From JAGQSZ01 sp049647585 (GTDB lineage: Bacteria; Actinomycetota; Acidimicrobiia; Acidimicrobiales; Microtrichaceae), in contig JBARXY010000012.1 of NCBI GenBank assembly GCA_049647585.1, forward strand, positions 62,001 to 126,000: a stretch of DNA of 64,000 bases, given 5' to 3'. Both the position numbers and the translations under genes were made by a program. Below the pieces are notes generated by a model. That model was not told the origin of the DNA. It did no database searches and saw only the letters and a list, made by a program, of their open reading frames with translations. This document shows positions 8,322 to 16,803 of the stretch, one piece after another; the stretch's first letter is position 1; every line of letters begins with the position of its first letter.

Positions 8322-9275
8322 TCAAGGGGTCGCGCCCCGGGCGACCACTGGAGGCACCGCTGCCAGGGGAATTCCGTTCTCCTCGAACGCCCGGATCACC
8401 TGCCTGCGGAACTCGCGCTCGACGGGAAACTGACCTGCCGGCGCGGTGCTCTGAATGACCCGCAGGGTTATCCCGGTCGGGTCCATCAAGTGGACACCCA
8501 ACACCTCGGCACGGCCCTTGAGTCGCGGAGCCCATTCGGGATCGTCGTGAATGCTCCGACCCACGGCTTCCAGGATTCCGCATGCTTGATCCACGTCCGC
8601 CAACGGAGAGACGACCACGTCGACAACAGCTCGGGACCAGTTCTGGCTCTTGTTTCCCACTCGCACGATTTCGCCGTTGGCGACGTGCCAGACCGTTCCG
8701 TTGATGTCGCGGACACGCGTGGAGCGCAACGTCACTCTTTCGACCACGCCTACCGCGGGTGAGCCGGCGTCGATCGTGTCGCCCACGCCGTAGCGGTCCT
8801 CGACGACGATGAACCACCCGGCCAGCACATCGCGCACCAGGTTCTGTGCACCGAAGCCCAGCGCGACACCTGCCACGCCGGCGCTGGCGAACAGTGCAGC
8901 CAAACTCACGCCCAGTTCGCTCAATATCGCAGTGAGCGCCACGATGATGACGACCGTCGTTGTGATGCTCCGGGCGATGGTCGAAACCGCTTCACCGCGG
9001 GCGGTTGATCGACCTCCGTCGTCGCCACGGCGGAACCTGGACGGCACGTACTCGCCGACCCTGTCGGCATCGGAAATCATGCGCTCACCCAGCCTCTTGA
9101 TCAGTCTCCGGAGCACTCGGTTCATGACCCATGCGACAACGACGATCGCCAGGATCGTCAGGGGCTTTTCAGACAACCAGCCAAGCGCACTGGCAAGTCC
9201 CCGGTTGCCAGTGGCATCGAGCACGCTTTCGCACGCCCATCCTCGGTCTGCGCAATAGGTCACCGGGTCGGCCAT
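8322..9275 (-). CDS. MscS-family mechanosensitive channel
   Basis: 317 residues. It is probably a small-conductance mechanosensitive channel that releases solutes on hypo-osmotic shock. Membrane segments occur near residues 35-50 and 95-115. The pore helix region ASAGVAGVALGFGAQNLVRDVLAGWFIVVEDRYGVGD matches the MscS TM3 and the start of the beta domain; the DNGTVWHVANGEI-like segment (INGTVWHVANGEIVRVGN) follows. I chose ATG 9275 over a start 21 codons upstream because of a TACGAT hexamer six bases before it. Confidence 0.88.
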   Translation of the reverse strand: MADPVTYCADRGWACESVLDATGNRGLASALGWLSEKPLTILAIVVVAWVMNRVLRRLIKRLGERMISDADRVGEYVPSRFRRGDDGGRSTARGEAVSTIARSITTTVVIIVALTAILSELGVSLAALFASAGVAGVALGFGAQNLVRDVLAGWFIVVEDRYGVGDTIDAGSPAVGVVERVTLRSTRVRDINGTVWHVANGEIVRVGNKSQNWSRAVVDVVVSPLADVDQACGILEAVGRSIHDDPEWAPRLKGRAEVLGVHLMDPTGITLRVIQSTAPAGQFPVEREFRRQVIRAFEENGIPLAAVPPVVARGATP

Positions 9276-9281
9276 CCGCTG

Positions 9282-9287
9282 ATCGTA
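9282..9287 (-). promoter_or_regulatory. Candidate -10 element for the mscS gene
   Basis: TACGAT on the minus strand, 6 nt before the ATG at 9275. The spacing predicts transcription starting at or next to the start codon. Confidence 0.5.
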
Positions 9288-9438
9288 CCGACAGCACCTG
9301 ACCCGGCCGTGGACCGAGCTGCCTGCAGGACCGCCCACCCGGCCGCTCAGCCGTGCGTCTACCGGCCGCTCGCGCGTTGCTGAATTTCCAGTGAGCTCGA
9401 ATGCTGTTCAGGTCCGCTAAACGGCGGGGCTCTGGTCC

Positions 9439-9444
9439 TAGGAT
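9439..9444 (+). promoter_or_regulatory. Candidate -10 element for the PAS-GGDEF-EAL gene
   Basis: TAGGAT, 6 nt before the GTG at 9451, without an intervening ribosome site. The mRNA is probably leaderless. Confidence 0.5.
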
Positions 9445-9450
9445 TGCAGC

Positions 9451-11868
9451 GTGAGTCGACGCTTACGCCGCCGCATAGAACAACTCGAGAAGAGTGCTGC
9501 ATCGGCGTATGCCCTCGCCACGGAACAGCGCGCGGCGATTATCGCTGAAACAGCAGTCGCAGAGAAGGCAAGGCTCGACGCCGAGCGGGCCAAGCACGTC
9601 GAGGCCTTGGACAACCTGAGGCTCGCCTACGACGAGGCGCTCGGTGAAGCAGGCGTGGTGCTGTTCCAACAGACTTCGAGCGGAGCAGATTCCTTTCACG
9701 TCTCAAGCTCGGTCAGCCAGGTTCTGGGCTGGGAGCCGGCGGTCTTCCTGAACGAGGGAATCCTGCGTGGAATGGTCCACCCGGACGATCTGGCGGCACT
9801 CGACCGCGCCCTCGCCGTGGGCGTCGATGAGGAGCGCGACGAGCTTCTGCTCGACGAGATGTCCGTCATCGATCTGACATCGGGAGCTGCTTCACCGCTG
9901 CTGCGCACGGCCGGGAACAGTCCGATTTCGCCGAAAGCGTCGATCCCGAGCGGGTCCGAGGTGACGCTGCGATTCCGCACCTCCTCCGACCGGTGGCGAA
10001 AGATTCTCGTCCGTCCGATTGCCGACTCGAGCGGGGCGTTGGTTTCAGGGTCGCTGATCGACCTGACCGACTACGAATCCCGCGACGCAACGATCACCCG
10101 CTTCGCCGAGCTGGTAGAGCATGATCCGGCAGGCTGTCTGATCCTGGAGTTCCGTGACTCATCCGACCCGAACACACTCGTTGTACGGGCAATGAACACG
10201 TCGGCACGGCGGATGCTCAACCTCGACCGCGAAAGCGCGGTTGACGTGTCTCTCGATGGGCTGTTCGCGGGTTCCTCGGCCCAACTGGTGCGTTCGGCAC
10301 TGTTCGACGTCTACCACACTGGCGAATCCATGACCGCCGAACGTCTGTCGTTCAACGAGATCCCCGGCACCTACCTGGATCTGCGGGTCGACCGGCTCAG
10401 TGACGGTGCCCTCGGAATGTCCATCGAGGACGTGACCTCGACCGTCGCCATCGAGACCAGGCTTCGCCGCCAGGCGTCCCACGACGCGCTCACTGGACTT
10501 CCCAACCGAAGCCTTTTGGAGGAACGCCTATCGGTAGCGGTCGACCGGGTCGAGCCGGGAGCGCCGATTGCACTTGCCCTCATCGACATCGATGGACTGC
10601 GCAACATCAACGAGGATTACGGCATTCACGCCGGCGACGAACTTCTCGTGCAGGTCGGCCGACGACTGGTGCAGGGCGTGCGGGGAATTTCGATCGTGTC
10701 CCGCCTCGGCGAGGACGAATTCGCGGTTCTCACCCGTCCGTGTTCAAGTCACGCCGAAGCAGTGTCGTATGCCTCTGCGATCCGTTCAGAGTTGTCTCGA
10801 CCCTTCGATGTTGCCGGCCATCTGCTCGAACCGGTGTTCAGCATCGGAGTCGCCCTGGCACCCGAACATGGCGACGATTGGCGAACGCTACTTCGCAACG
10901 CAACTATTGCTCTGAGTAACGACAAGTCGGTGGCTCGGGCCGGTAGCGGTGCCGGTGCCGGTGGCGTTGAAGCTTCGTTGGCGGAGCGTCAGGCGTTCAC
11001 AGTCTTCCGGCGCAGCGATGATTCGAGCTCGATTCGTCGTCTGGCTGTTCTGAGCGAGCTCCGACAGAGCTTGGCCAACAACGAACTTGAGCTTCGCTTC
11101 CAGCCGCAGATCGACCTGAGGACCGGCAAGGTCACCAAGGTCGAGGCGGTTCCCCGCTGGCTCAACGACGACGATCCCTCCAGGATGTCGGTAGAGCTGC
11201 TTGAACTCGCCGAGCAGTCCGGGCTGATCCAGCCGCTGACCCGCTGGGCGTTGACCGAGGCCGCACGAGCAGCAGAGACACTCGCCCGTCAGCGGAACGT
11301 AAACCCCTTCGGTCCTACCGAACCGCTGGTCATCTCGTTGAACGTGTCATCGCACAATCTGTTCGACCCCGACCTTTCGACATTCATCGAACTGCTCATC
11401 CGGTCGGGAGAATTGCAGCCCGACCTGGTGGAACTCGAGGTGAGCGAAACCGGGCTTATGGATGACCCTGCCGGATCGCTCGAGATCCTCAGTCACCTCT
11501 CGGGGCTTGGAGTGAAGTTCATCGTCGACGAGTTCGGCACCGGCTACACCTCGCTCTCGACGATGCAGCACCTGCCAGTCGCTGGACTCAAGATCGACGG
11601 CAGCTACGTCTCGACAATCTCTACTGCAGCCTCGGACGCCGCAATCGTCCGCTCCACGATCGAGTTGTCCCACGAACTCGGACTAAGCGTTGGGGCCGAG
11701 GGCGTCAGCGACGCGGCGACCTTGGCACAGCTGGCCGAATTTGGATGCGACTTCGCCCAGGGAACCTACCTGTCTGGCCCTACCAGCCTGGATCAGCTGG
11801 GAACCCGGATCGTGGAACTCGAATCCGCAGTCCGCGGCTGGCTCGGGACCAGCACCGCTGCCCGCTGA
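9451..11868 (+). CDS. PAS-GGDEF-EAL protein with substituted catalytic motifs
   Basis: 805 residues, no clear membrane segment. An N-terminal coiled-coil-like stretch (residues 1-60) is followed by a PAS-like domain (HPDDLAALDRAL), a second sensor-like region, a GGDEF domain from DALTGLPNR (about 343) and an EAL domain. The GGDEF motif is GEDEF (about 421-425) and no RxxD precedes it. In the EAL part the signature is EAV, the metal motif DDFGTG reads DEFGTG (about 692), but NVSS, the LEVSET Glu, LKID, AEGV and the Q of AQG are retained. It is either a weak phosphodiesterase or a c-di-GMP sensor. GTG start from a -10 element six bases upstream. Confidence 0.85.
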   Translation: MSRRLRRRIEQLEKSAASAYALATEQRAAIIAETAVAEKARLDAERAKHVEALDNLRLAYDEALGEAGVVLFQQTSSGADSFHVSSSVSQVLGWEPAVFLNEGILRGMVHPDDLAALDRALAVGVDEERDELLLDEMSVIDLTSGAASPLLRTAGNSPISPKASIPSGSEVTLRFRTSSDRWRKILVRPIADSSGALVSGSLIDLTDYESRDATITRFAELVEHDPAGCLILEFRDSSDPNTLVVRAMNTSARRMLNLDRESAVDVSLDGLFAGSSAQLVRSALFDVYHTGESMTAERLSFNEIPGTYLDLRVDRLSDGALGMSIEDVTSTVAIETRLRRQASHDALTGLPNRSLLEERLSVAVDRVEPGAPIALALIDIDGLRNINEDYGIHAGDELLVQVGRRLVQGVRGISIVSRLGEDEFAVLTRPCSSHAEAVSYASAIRSELSRPFDVAGHLLEPVFSIGVALAPEHGDDWRTLLRNATIALSNDKSVARAGSGAGAGGVEASLAERQAFTVFRRSDDSSSIRRLAVLSELRQSLANNELELRFQPQIDLRTGKVTKVEAVPRWLNDDDPSRMSVELLELAEQSGLIQPLTRWALTEAARAAETLARQRNVNPFGPTEPLVISLNVSSHNLFDPDLSTFIELLIRSGELQPDLVELEVSETGLMDDPAGSLEILSHLSGLGVKFIVDEFGTGYTSLSTMQHLPVAGLKIDGSYVSTISTAASDAAIVRSTIELSHELGLSVGAEGVSDAATLAQLAEFGCDFAQGTYLSGPTSLDQLGTRIVELESAVRGWLGTSTAAR

Positions 11869-11965
11869 ACAGCCAGCACTCGTTGGTCAGGTGCGGCTAC
11901 ATCTCCGCCGCGAGGCGCGCGTCGTAGCGAACTGGTTGAACGTGAAGCCGACAGGGCAATGTCAG

Positions 11966-12063
11966 GCGGACCACACTGGGCGGACCATGCCAGACGGACC
12001 ACACTGGGCGGACCATGCCAGGCGGACCACGCCAGGCGGACCACGCTGGGCGGCGCAATCGGG
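11966..12063. repeat. 14-bp tandem array, six units plus a decayed seventh
   Basis: Units of the form RCGGACCAYRCYRG at 11966, 11980, 11994, 12008, 12022 and 12036. A degenerate unit follows at 12050. The period is not a multiple of three, which fits a non-coding position. Confidence 0.88.
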
Positions 12064-12082
12064 ACCGAGATCGCTCCAACCT

Positions 12083-12117
12083 GTGTGGAAATGGTCGACA
12101 TACGACCACTTCCACAC
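12083..12117. repeat. Palindrome copy A (core TGGTCGACATACGACCA-like)
   Basis: Arms of 15 bp at 12083-12097 and 12103-12117, one mismatch, loop ACATA. The odd pair is a G.U wobble if transcribed from the minus strand. Related copies lie at 55267-55299 and 58633-58679. It could act as a transcript-end hairpin, a regulator site or a small interspersed element. Confidence 0.7.
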
Positions 12118-12192
12118 GAGTTCTCCCCTTTTCTGAGAAGCTGGCCGGGATCCGCCGATCGCCTGAGACAAAGGGGCCGATCGGGGTAGATA

Positions 12193-13425
12193 GTGCGGGT
12201 GAGATCGGATTCTCGTGTCGAGCCGCTCCGACGGATCCTGTTCTGGACCCTTGTGACCCTGGCTGCCAGCGCCGCCCTGCAGATTGCCTTTTATCGCCAC
12301 GGCGGCGCCGACGCACTCAGCGACATCCCGGGCAGGCTCAGATTCTGGGATCTGTCGCCCCAGAACCTGCCCTACATAGACGCACACATCGAGTATCCGA
12401 TCGTCGTCGGCTACATCACCTTCGCCCTGTCTGTCCTCACCCCCAGCCATGGATGGGCGTTCATCGCCAACTGCGGGCTCAACGCGTTACTTGCATTGAC
12501 AATGACCGCACTGTTGAGGGTTCACGGTGGAAAGCAGATCTGGCGCTGGGTTCTCGGCACCCCACTGCTGCTCTTCGCGTTCCACAACTGGGACCTGTGT
12601 GCAATGGTCCCGGCCGTCATCGGGATCTTTGCGTATCGACGACACAATGACCGCCTCGCCGGAACCGCGCTCGCCCTCGGCGCCTCCACCAAATTGTTCC
12701 CCGGGCTATTCCTGGCACCGCTGATCGTCATGCGATGGTGCTCCGGAGATCACCGCGGCGCGGCTCGACTGCTGGGTTGGGGATCAATCACCACGATCGT
12801 GCTCAACGGCCCGATCGCGATTGCGAGTCCCTCGGGCTGGCTGTATCCCCTGCGCTTCCAAGGGAGTCGCGACGCCAGTTGGGGCACGCTCTGGTACTGG
12901 CTGGAATCGGTTCCGGGTGTCAGGTCGATCACTGCGTCCGGCCCGGCGGCGCTCGCCAACAAGGTTTCGATCGTTGCCCTCGGCCTCGGTCTGGTGCTCG
13001 TCACCGTCCTGGCTGTTCGCCGCAACCTCGGTGTTGTGTCGGTTTGCGCCGCGGTCACTGCCGTCTTCTTGTTGTCGAACAAGATCTACTCCCCCACCTA
13101 CGACCTTTGGATGGTGCCCTTCTTCGTTCTCCTGCCTCTGCCCAGGCGGATCTGGGCTGCCTACTGCGCGGCGGATATCGGCATCTTCGTCATCGTCTTC
13201 GGACGATTCCACGGACTCTGGGACGATCAGACCGTGCTCGACGTCCTCTGGATCTTTGTCCTCGTCCGAGCGGCCACGCTCCTCTACGTCGCCTCCAAGT
13301 CGCTGCGGCCGAGCCAGGAGGACCCGTGGGTCCTGCCGGCCGACAGACCAACCGCGACACCCGGGTCACTCGACCACGGAACGGTGTGGGACGATGTAGT
13401 TACGTCGACCGGGGGGTCGCCGTAG
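12193..13425 (+). CDS. GT87-type polytopic glycosyltransferase
   Basis: 410 residues with about ten hydrophobic segments. It resembles GT-C fold alpha-mannosyltransferases of family GT87 (DUF2029), which use polyprenyl-phosphate-mannose to extend lipid-linked mannans. Supporting features are IDAHIEYPIVVGY after the first span, the cytoplasmic/extracytoplasmic loop ALGASTKLFPGLFLAPLI, and NKIYSPTYDLWMVPFFVLLP near the end. The acceptor is unknown. GTG start at 12193. It ends 15 bp before the deacylase gene, so the two may share a transcript. Confidence 0.75.
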   Translation: MRVRSDSRVEPLRRILFWTLVTLAASAALQIAFYRHGGADALSDIPGRLRFWDLSPQNLPYIDAHIEYPIVVGYITFALSVLTPSHGWAFIANCGLNALLALTMTALLRVHGGKQIWRWVLGTPLLLFAFHNWDLCAMVPAVIGIFAYRRHNDRLAGTALALGASTKLFPGLFLAPLIVMRWCSGDHRGAARLLGWGSITTIVLNGPIAIASPSGWLYPLRFQGSRDASWGTLWYWLESVPGVRSITASGPAALANKVSIVALGLGLVLVTVLAVRRNLGVVSVCAAVTAVFLLSNKIYSPTYDLWMVPFFVLLPLPRRIWAAYCAADIGIFVIVFGRFHGLWDDQTVLDVLWIFVLVRAATLLYVASKSLRPSQEDPWVLPADRPTATPGSLDHGTVWDDVVTSTGGSP

Positions 13426-13440
13426 GACCGGGGGAAACTA

Positions 13441-15174
13441 ATGGTTGACCTAATCATCCGGAATGGCCGCCTGATCGACGGGACCGGCGGAGCTGCCTTC
13501 GACGGTGACATCGCCGTCGAGGACGGTCGCATCGTCGAGGTGGGCCCAACCGGCCAACTCCAGTGCGGACCCGCCGACCGCGAGATCGACGCCACGGGCA
13601 TGCTCGTCACTCCGGGGTGGGTCGACATCCACACCCACTACGACGGCCAGGTCACGTGGGATGACGTACTCGCCCCGACCGCCTGGCACGGGGTTACCAC
13701 TCTGGTGATGGGAAATTGCGGTGTCGGTTTCGCCCCCGTGGTTCCGGAGCGACGGGACTGGCTCATAGGTCTGATGGAAGGGGTCGAAGATATTCCGGGC
13801 ACCGCCCTGGCCGAGGGGATCGCCTGGGACTGGGAGACCTTTCCCGAGTATCTCGATGCCCTCGAGCCACGCCGGTGGACCATGGACGTCGGCACCCAGA
13901 TCGCTCACGGAGCTGTACGCGCCTATGTGATGGGTGACCGCGGGGCACGCAACGAGCCTGCAAACCCGGACGACATCGACGCCATGCGCTCGATAGTCCA
14001 CGACGCGATCAAGGCCGGCGCCCTCGGCTTTTCGACCTCACGAACCATCGCTCATACGGCGATCGACGGAGAGCCCGTCCCGGGAACCTTCGCTGCCGAG
14101 GACGAACTGTTCGGAATCGGCTCCGCTCTCGGCGACCTCGGCACAGGCATCTTCGAACTGGCACCCGTCGGGGCAGCCGGCGAGGACATCGTCGGACCGG
14201 CCAAAGAGGTCGACTGGATGCGCCGACTGTCGGCAAAGATCAAGCGCCCGGTCACCTTCGCGATGATCCAGGTGGACGCGGCGCCGGACCTCTGGAGAGA
14301 GCTGATGGACGCGTCGCTCAAGGCCGCCGAGGAGGGCGCCGACATCTGGCCCCAGGTCGCAGGGCGCGCCACCGGGCTGCTGTCAGGGCTTCAGACGACC
14401 TACGGAATGTTCGACGCATTTCCCGCCTATCAGGAGCTCAAGGCACGCAACCTGTCCCAGGAGGAACTCGTCGCAGCGCTACGCGACCCGGCGGTGCGCG
14501 AAGCCATCCTCGGCTGGGAGCCGGATGAGGGGACGGCCGAGAACCTCAACCGTGCCTACGACCGGACCTTCCTGCTCGGAGACCCGCCCGACTACGAGCC
14601 CGGGCCCGATCGGTCACTGGCCGGGTTGGCCGCTGCAAACAACTGCACTCCGCTGGAAGTTGCCTACGACGCACTCCTCGCCGACGACGGACACGGCCTG
14701 TTGTACGTTCCGATCCTGAACTACGCCGAGGGTAGCCTCGACCCCGTTCGTGAGATGTTCCTGCACCCGCGTTCCGCAGCAGGACTGGCCGATGGCGGGG
14801 CGCACTGCGGCGTGATCTGCGACGCCTCGATGCCGACCTTCATGTTGACCCACTGGACCAGGGACCGCAGCCGGGGAGAGACACTCCCGCTCGAATGGGT
14901 GGTCAAGAAGCAGACCCACGACACGGCACGTCTCTACGGACTCGGGGACCGGGGCACTCTGGAGCCGGGAATGCTCGCTGATATCAACATCATCGACTAC
15001 GAGAACCTCCAACTGGGCACTCCCTACGTCAACGCGGATCTTCCTGCAGGCGGCAAGCGTCTTCTGCAGAACGCCACCGGATACGTCGCCACCATCAAGG
15101 CGGGCGAGGTCACCTTCGCCAATGGTGAGGACACCGGCGCCCGACCCGGAAAGCTGATCCGAGGAGCCCGATGA
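13441..15174 (+). CDS. N-acyl-D-amino-acid deacylase-like amidohydrolase
   Basis: 577 residues of the amidohydrolase superfamily, D-aminoacylase/N-acyl-D-glutamate deacylase branch. The N-terminus is DLIIRNGRLIDGTG. The metal-binding HTHYDGQ follows GWVDI, and GNCGVGFAP carries the cysteine found in this branch. The C-terminal DGGAHCGVICDASM region and GDRGTLEPGMLADINIID complete the fold. It probably hydrolyses N-acylated D-amino acids or related amides in the cytoplasm; the exact substrate cannot be read. A 29-codon frame overlaps its stop by ATGA. Confidence 0.85.
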   Translation: MVDLIIRNGRLIDGTGGAAFDGDIAVEDGRIVEVGPTGQLQCGPADREIDATGMLVTPGWVDIHTHYDGQVTWDDVLAPTAWHGVTTLVMGNCGVGFAPVVPERRDWLIGLMEGVEDIPGTALAEGIAWDWETFPEYLDALEPRRWTMDVGTQIAHGAVRAYVMGDRGARNEPANPDDIDAMRSIVHDAIKAGALGFSTSRTIAHTAIDGEPVPGTFAAEDELFGIGSALGDLGTGIFELAPVGAAGEDIVGPAKEVDWMRRLSAKIKRPVTFAMIQVDAAPDLWRELMDASLKAAEEGADIWPQVAGRATGLLSGLQTTYGMFDAFPAYQELKARNLSQEELVAALRDPAVREAILGWEPDEGTAENLNRAYDRTFLLGDPPDYEPGPDRSLAGLAAANNCTPLEVAYDALLADDGHGLLYVPILNYAEGSLDPVREMFLHPRSAAGLADGGAHCGVICDASMPTFMLTHWTRDRSRGETLPLEWVVKKQTHDTARLYGLGDRGTLEPGMLADINIIDYENLQLGTPYVNADLPAGGKRLLQNATGYVATIKAGEVTFANGEDTGARPGKLIRGAR

Positions 15175-15260
15175 CCGCCGACGGGCTCACCCACCAGGAC
15201 CTTCTGGCCCTGACGCCCGACGCCTGCCAGCGCATGGTTTCAATCAGAGGGTTGCCCTGA
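15171..15260 (+). pseudogene. 29-codon coupled stub after the deacylase gene
   Basis: ATG at 15171 overlaps the deacylase stop (ATGA), the layout of a translationally coupled operon gene. It encodes MTADGLTHQDLLALTPDACQ plus nine residues, then stops inside a 17-bp repeat. The first 22 residues look like the N-terminus of a normal helical protein, and the rest comes from the repeat. I read it as the start of a gene whose remainder was deleted. A genuine micropeptide is the alternative. Confidence 0.4.
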
Positions 15261-15276
15261 TCAGAGGGTTGCCCTG
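15243..15276. repeat. Two exact 17-bp tandem repeats
   Basis: ATCAGAGGGTTGCCCTG at 15243-15259 and again at 15260-15276. Each unit holds a TGA on both strands. The array abuts the stop codon of the minus-strand substrate-binding protein (15278) and ends the plus-strand stub. Confidence 0.88.
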
Positions 15277-15277
15277 A

Positions 15278-16693
15278 TCAGATGGGGCGACTCGGGTCGA
15301 CCGCTCCCTGACCTTCGTTGGCCGGGACTTGGGTGACGCCGTCCTTGGGGCAGTGGAAGCCCTCGAAGTCGTCATCGGTACCGTCAATCTCGGGGTAGAG
15401 GCGTTCGAACTTGCCGTCCTTGACAATCAGAAGCATCGAGCAGGGGCTCGCCTTGAAGCTCGAAGCTGGTTCTGGGTCCTGTTGTCCGTGAAGTCCACCG
15501 CCGGTCCAGTCCTTGACCTTCGCTGCCTCTTCGAGGATGCAGGTACGGCTGATCTCACCACCGTTGTTCTTGCCACAGGCATTCGCGGCTGTGACGAAGA
15601 GCAGCCAAGCCGAGGTTGACTGGATACCCAGCCCGCCAAGGTCGCCGCCGGGGACGTACTTGGCATTGATGTCCAGGTACTTCTGGATTCCCGGCCACAT
15701 GTCCTTCTCTTCGAGGGGGTGGTAGGTCATGCGCAGCACGGTTCCCTCGGCAGCCGGTTCAGCGGACAGCATCGGCTCGTACATGTTGGTTTCGACGAGC
15801 GGGGTGCCCTTCCATCCCTGCTCAACTGCCTTGGACAGGAAACCGGTGAGGTTCTCGACCTCGGCAACGAACGTAAGGCTGGTTGCCTTCATGTCTATGA
15901 AGCGGCGCGCATACGGCGTCCAGTCGGCGACGTTGATTGCTGGGAACTTCAGGGTTCCGACGTTGTCCAGGCCGACGTCCTTGGCTGCGGCAATGTACTT
16001 GTCCTTGACAGCCTGGAGTGACGGGATTTCACCGTAGGCAACCGCCCAGGTCTTAGCATCCTCCGGGTACAGCTTCTTGAAGTCACGCATCCAAGTGTTG
16101 GCGACCGAGGTTCCCGGATTGGGAACTGGCTGAATCTGGCCATTGGAGTCGGTCTTCTTGACTGAGACAGCGAAGCCCGGAATATCGATCATCTTGCACT
16201 TGTGGAAGTCACTTGCGTCCTTGCCACTGAACTCCAGGTCGTCCATGACGAAGCCGCCACCGACCATCGCGAATGCGTCGCTGCAGACTGTGGTCATTGC
16301 CGCCTCGACGTTGAACAACGCAGCGTCGGCGTCTATGACTTCGATCTGGAGTCCGCCGATGCCGCCGTTGGCGTTGCACCAGTCTGCAAAGGCGACCGAG
16401 GAGTCGTAGAGCACCTTGTTCAGGCCGGTGCGAATCTGGGCAGAGCGGTCATTCGCAACCGCGATATACAGCTTGTCTGCGCCCTTGCCGGCCTCGTCGG
16501 CCTTGACCTTGAAGTCACCGTCGGCGCAAAGGTCGGTCAACTTCTCGAAGCTGGCGTCGTTCGCGACTTCGGTCGTCTCCGTCTTCTTCGAGGTTCCTTC
16601 GCCCTCTTCGGTCTTCCCACCGGACCCCGAAGCGCCACAGGCGCTGGCCAGTAGTGCGGTCGCGAGTAGCAACACGGCAAATGTACGTTTCAT
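15278..16693 (-). CDS. Branched-chain amino-acid-type substrate-binding lipoprotein
   Basis: 471 residues. The signal peptide MKRTFAVLLLATALLASAC ends in a lipobox-like ASAC, then a Gly/Ser/Thr/Glu linker, then a type I periplasmic-binding fold (LYIAVANDRSAQIRTGLN, WCNANGGIGG, ATSLTFVAEVENL) of the Peripla_BP_6 class. It is probably tethered outside the membrane, binding a small organic solute. No permease or ATPase gene is adjacent, so it is an orphan component. ATG 16693 is preceded by AGGGGGA; upstream in-frame codons are outside the signal peptide. Confidence 0.85.
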   Translation of the reverse strand: MKRTFAVLLLATALLASACGASGSGGKTEEGEGTSKKTETTEVANDASFEKLTDLCADGDFKVKADEAGKGADKLYIAVANDRSAQIRTGLNKVLYDSSVAFADWCNANGGIGGLQIEVIDADAALFNVEAAMTTVCSDAFAMVGGGFVMDDLEFSGKDASDFHKCKMIDIPGFAVSVKKTDSNGQIQPVPNPGTSVANTWMRDFKKLYPEDAKTWAVAYGEIPSLQAVKDKYIAAAKDVGLDNVGTLKFPAINVADWTPYARRFIDMKATSLTFVAEVENLTGFLSKAVEQGWKGTPLVETNMYEPMLSAEPAAEGTVLRMTYHPLEEKDMWPGIQKYLDINAKYVPGGDLGGLGIQSTSAWLLFVTAANACGKNNGGEISRTCILEEAAKVKDWTGGGLHGQQDPEPASSFKASPCSMLLIVKDGKFERLYPEIDGTDDDFEGFHCPKDGVTQVPANEGQGAVDPSRPI

Positions 16694-16803
16694 AAAGTCC
16701 CCCTGATCGGGTGTGGCGCGGTGCCCGAGAAGTGAGACTCTACCCAATCATCGAGTGGTCACCGGCAAAGCGCGTTTCGATTCACCCATCGACCCGAGTT
16801 GGG

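Larger units (their letters stand above)
11869..12192. other. 324-bp spacer with a 14-bp array and a palindrome
   Basis: It separates the PAS-GGDEF-EAL gene from the GT87-type gene, both on the plus strand. It holds an array of 14-bp units (11966-12063), then a long imperfect palindrome (12083-12117). Open frames in this stretch are repeat-driven (WSAWHGPP-like on the minus strand) and show no start signals. I see no credible gene. Confidence 0.7.
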
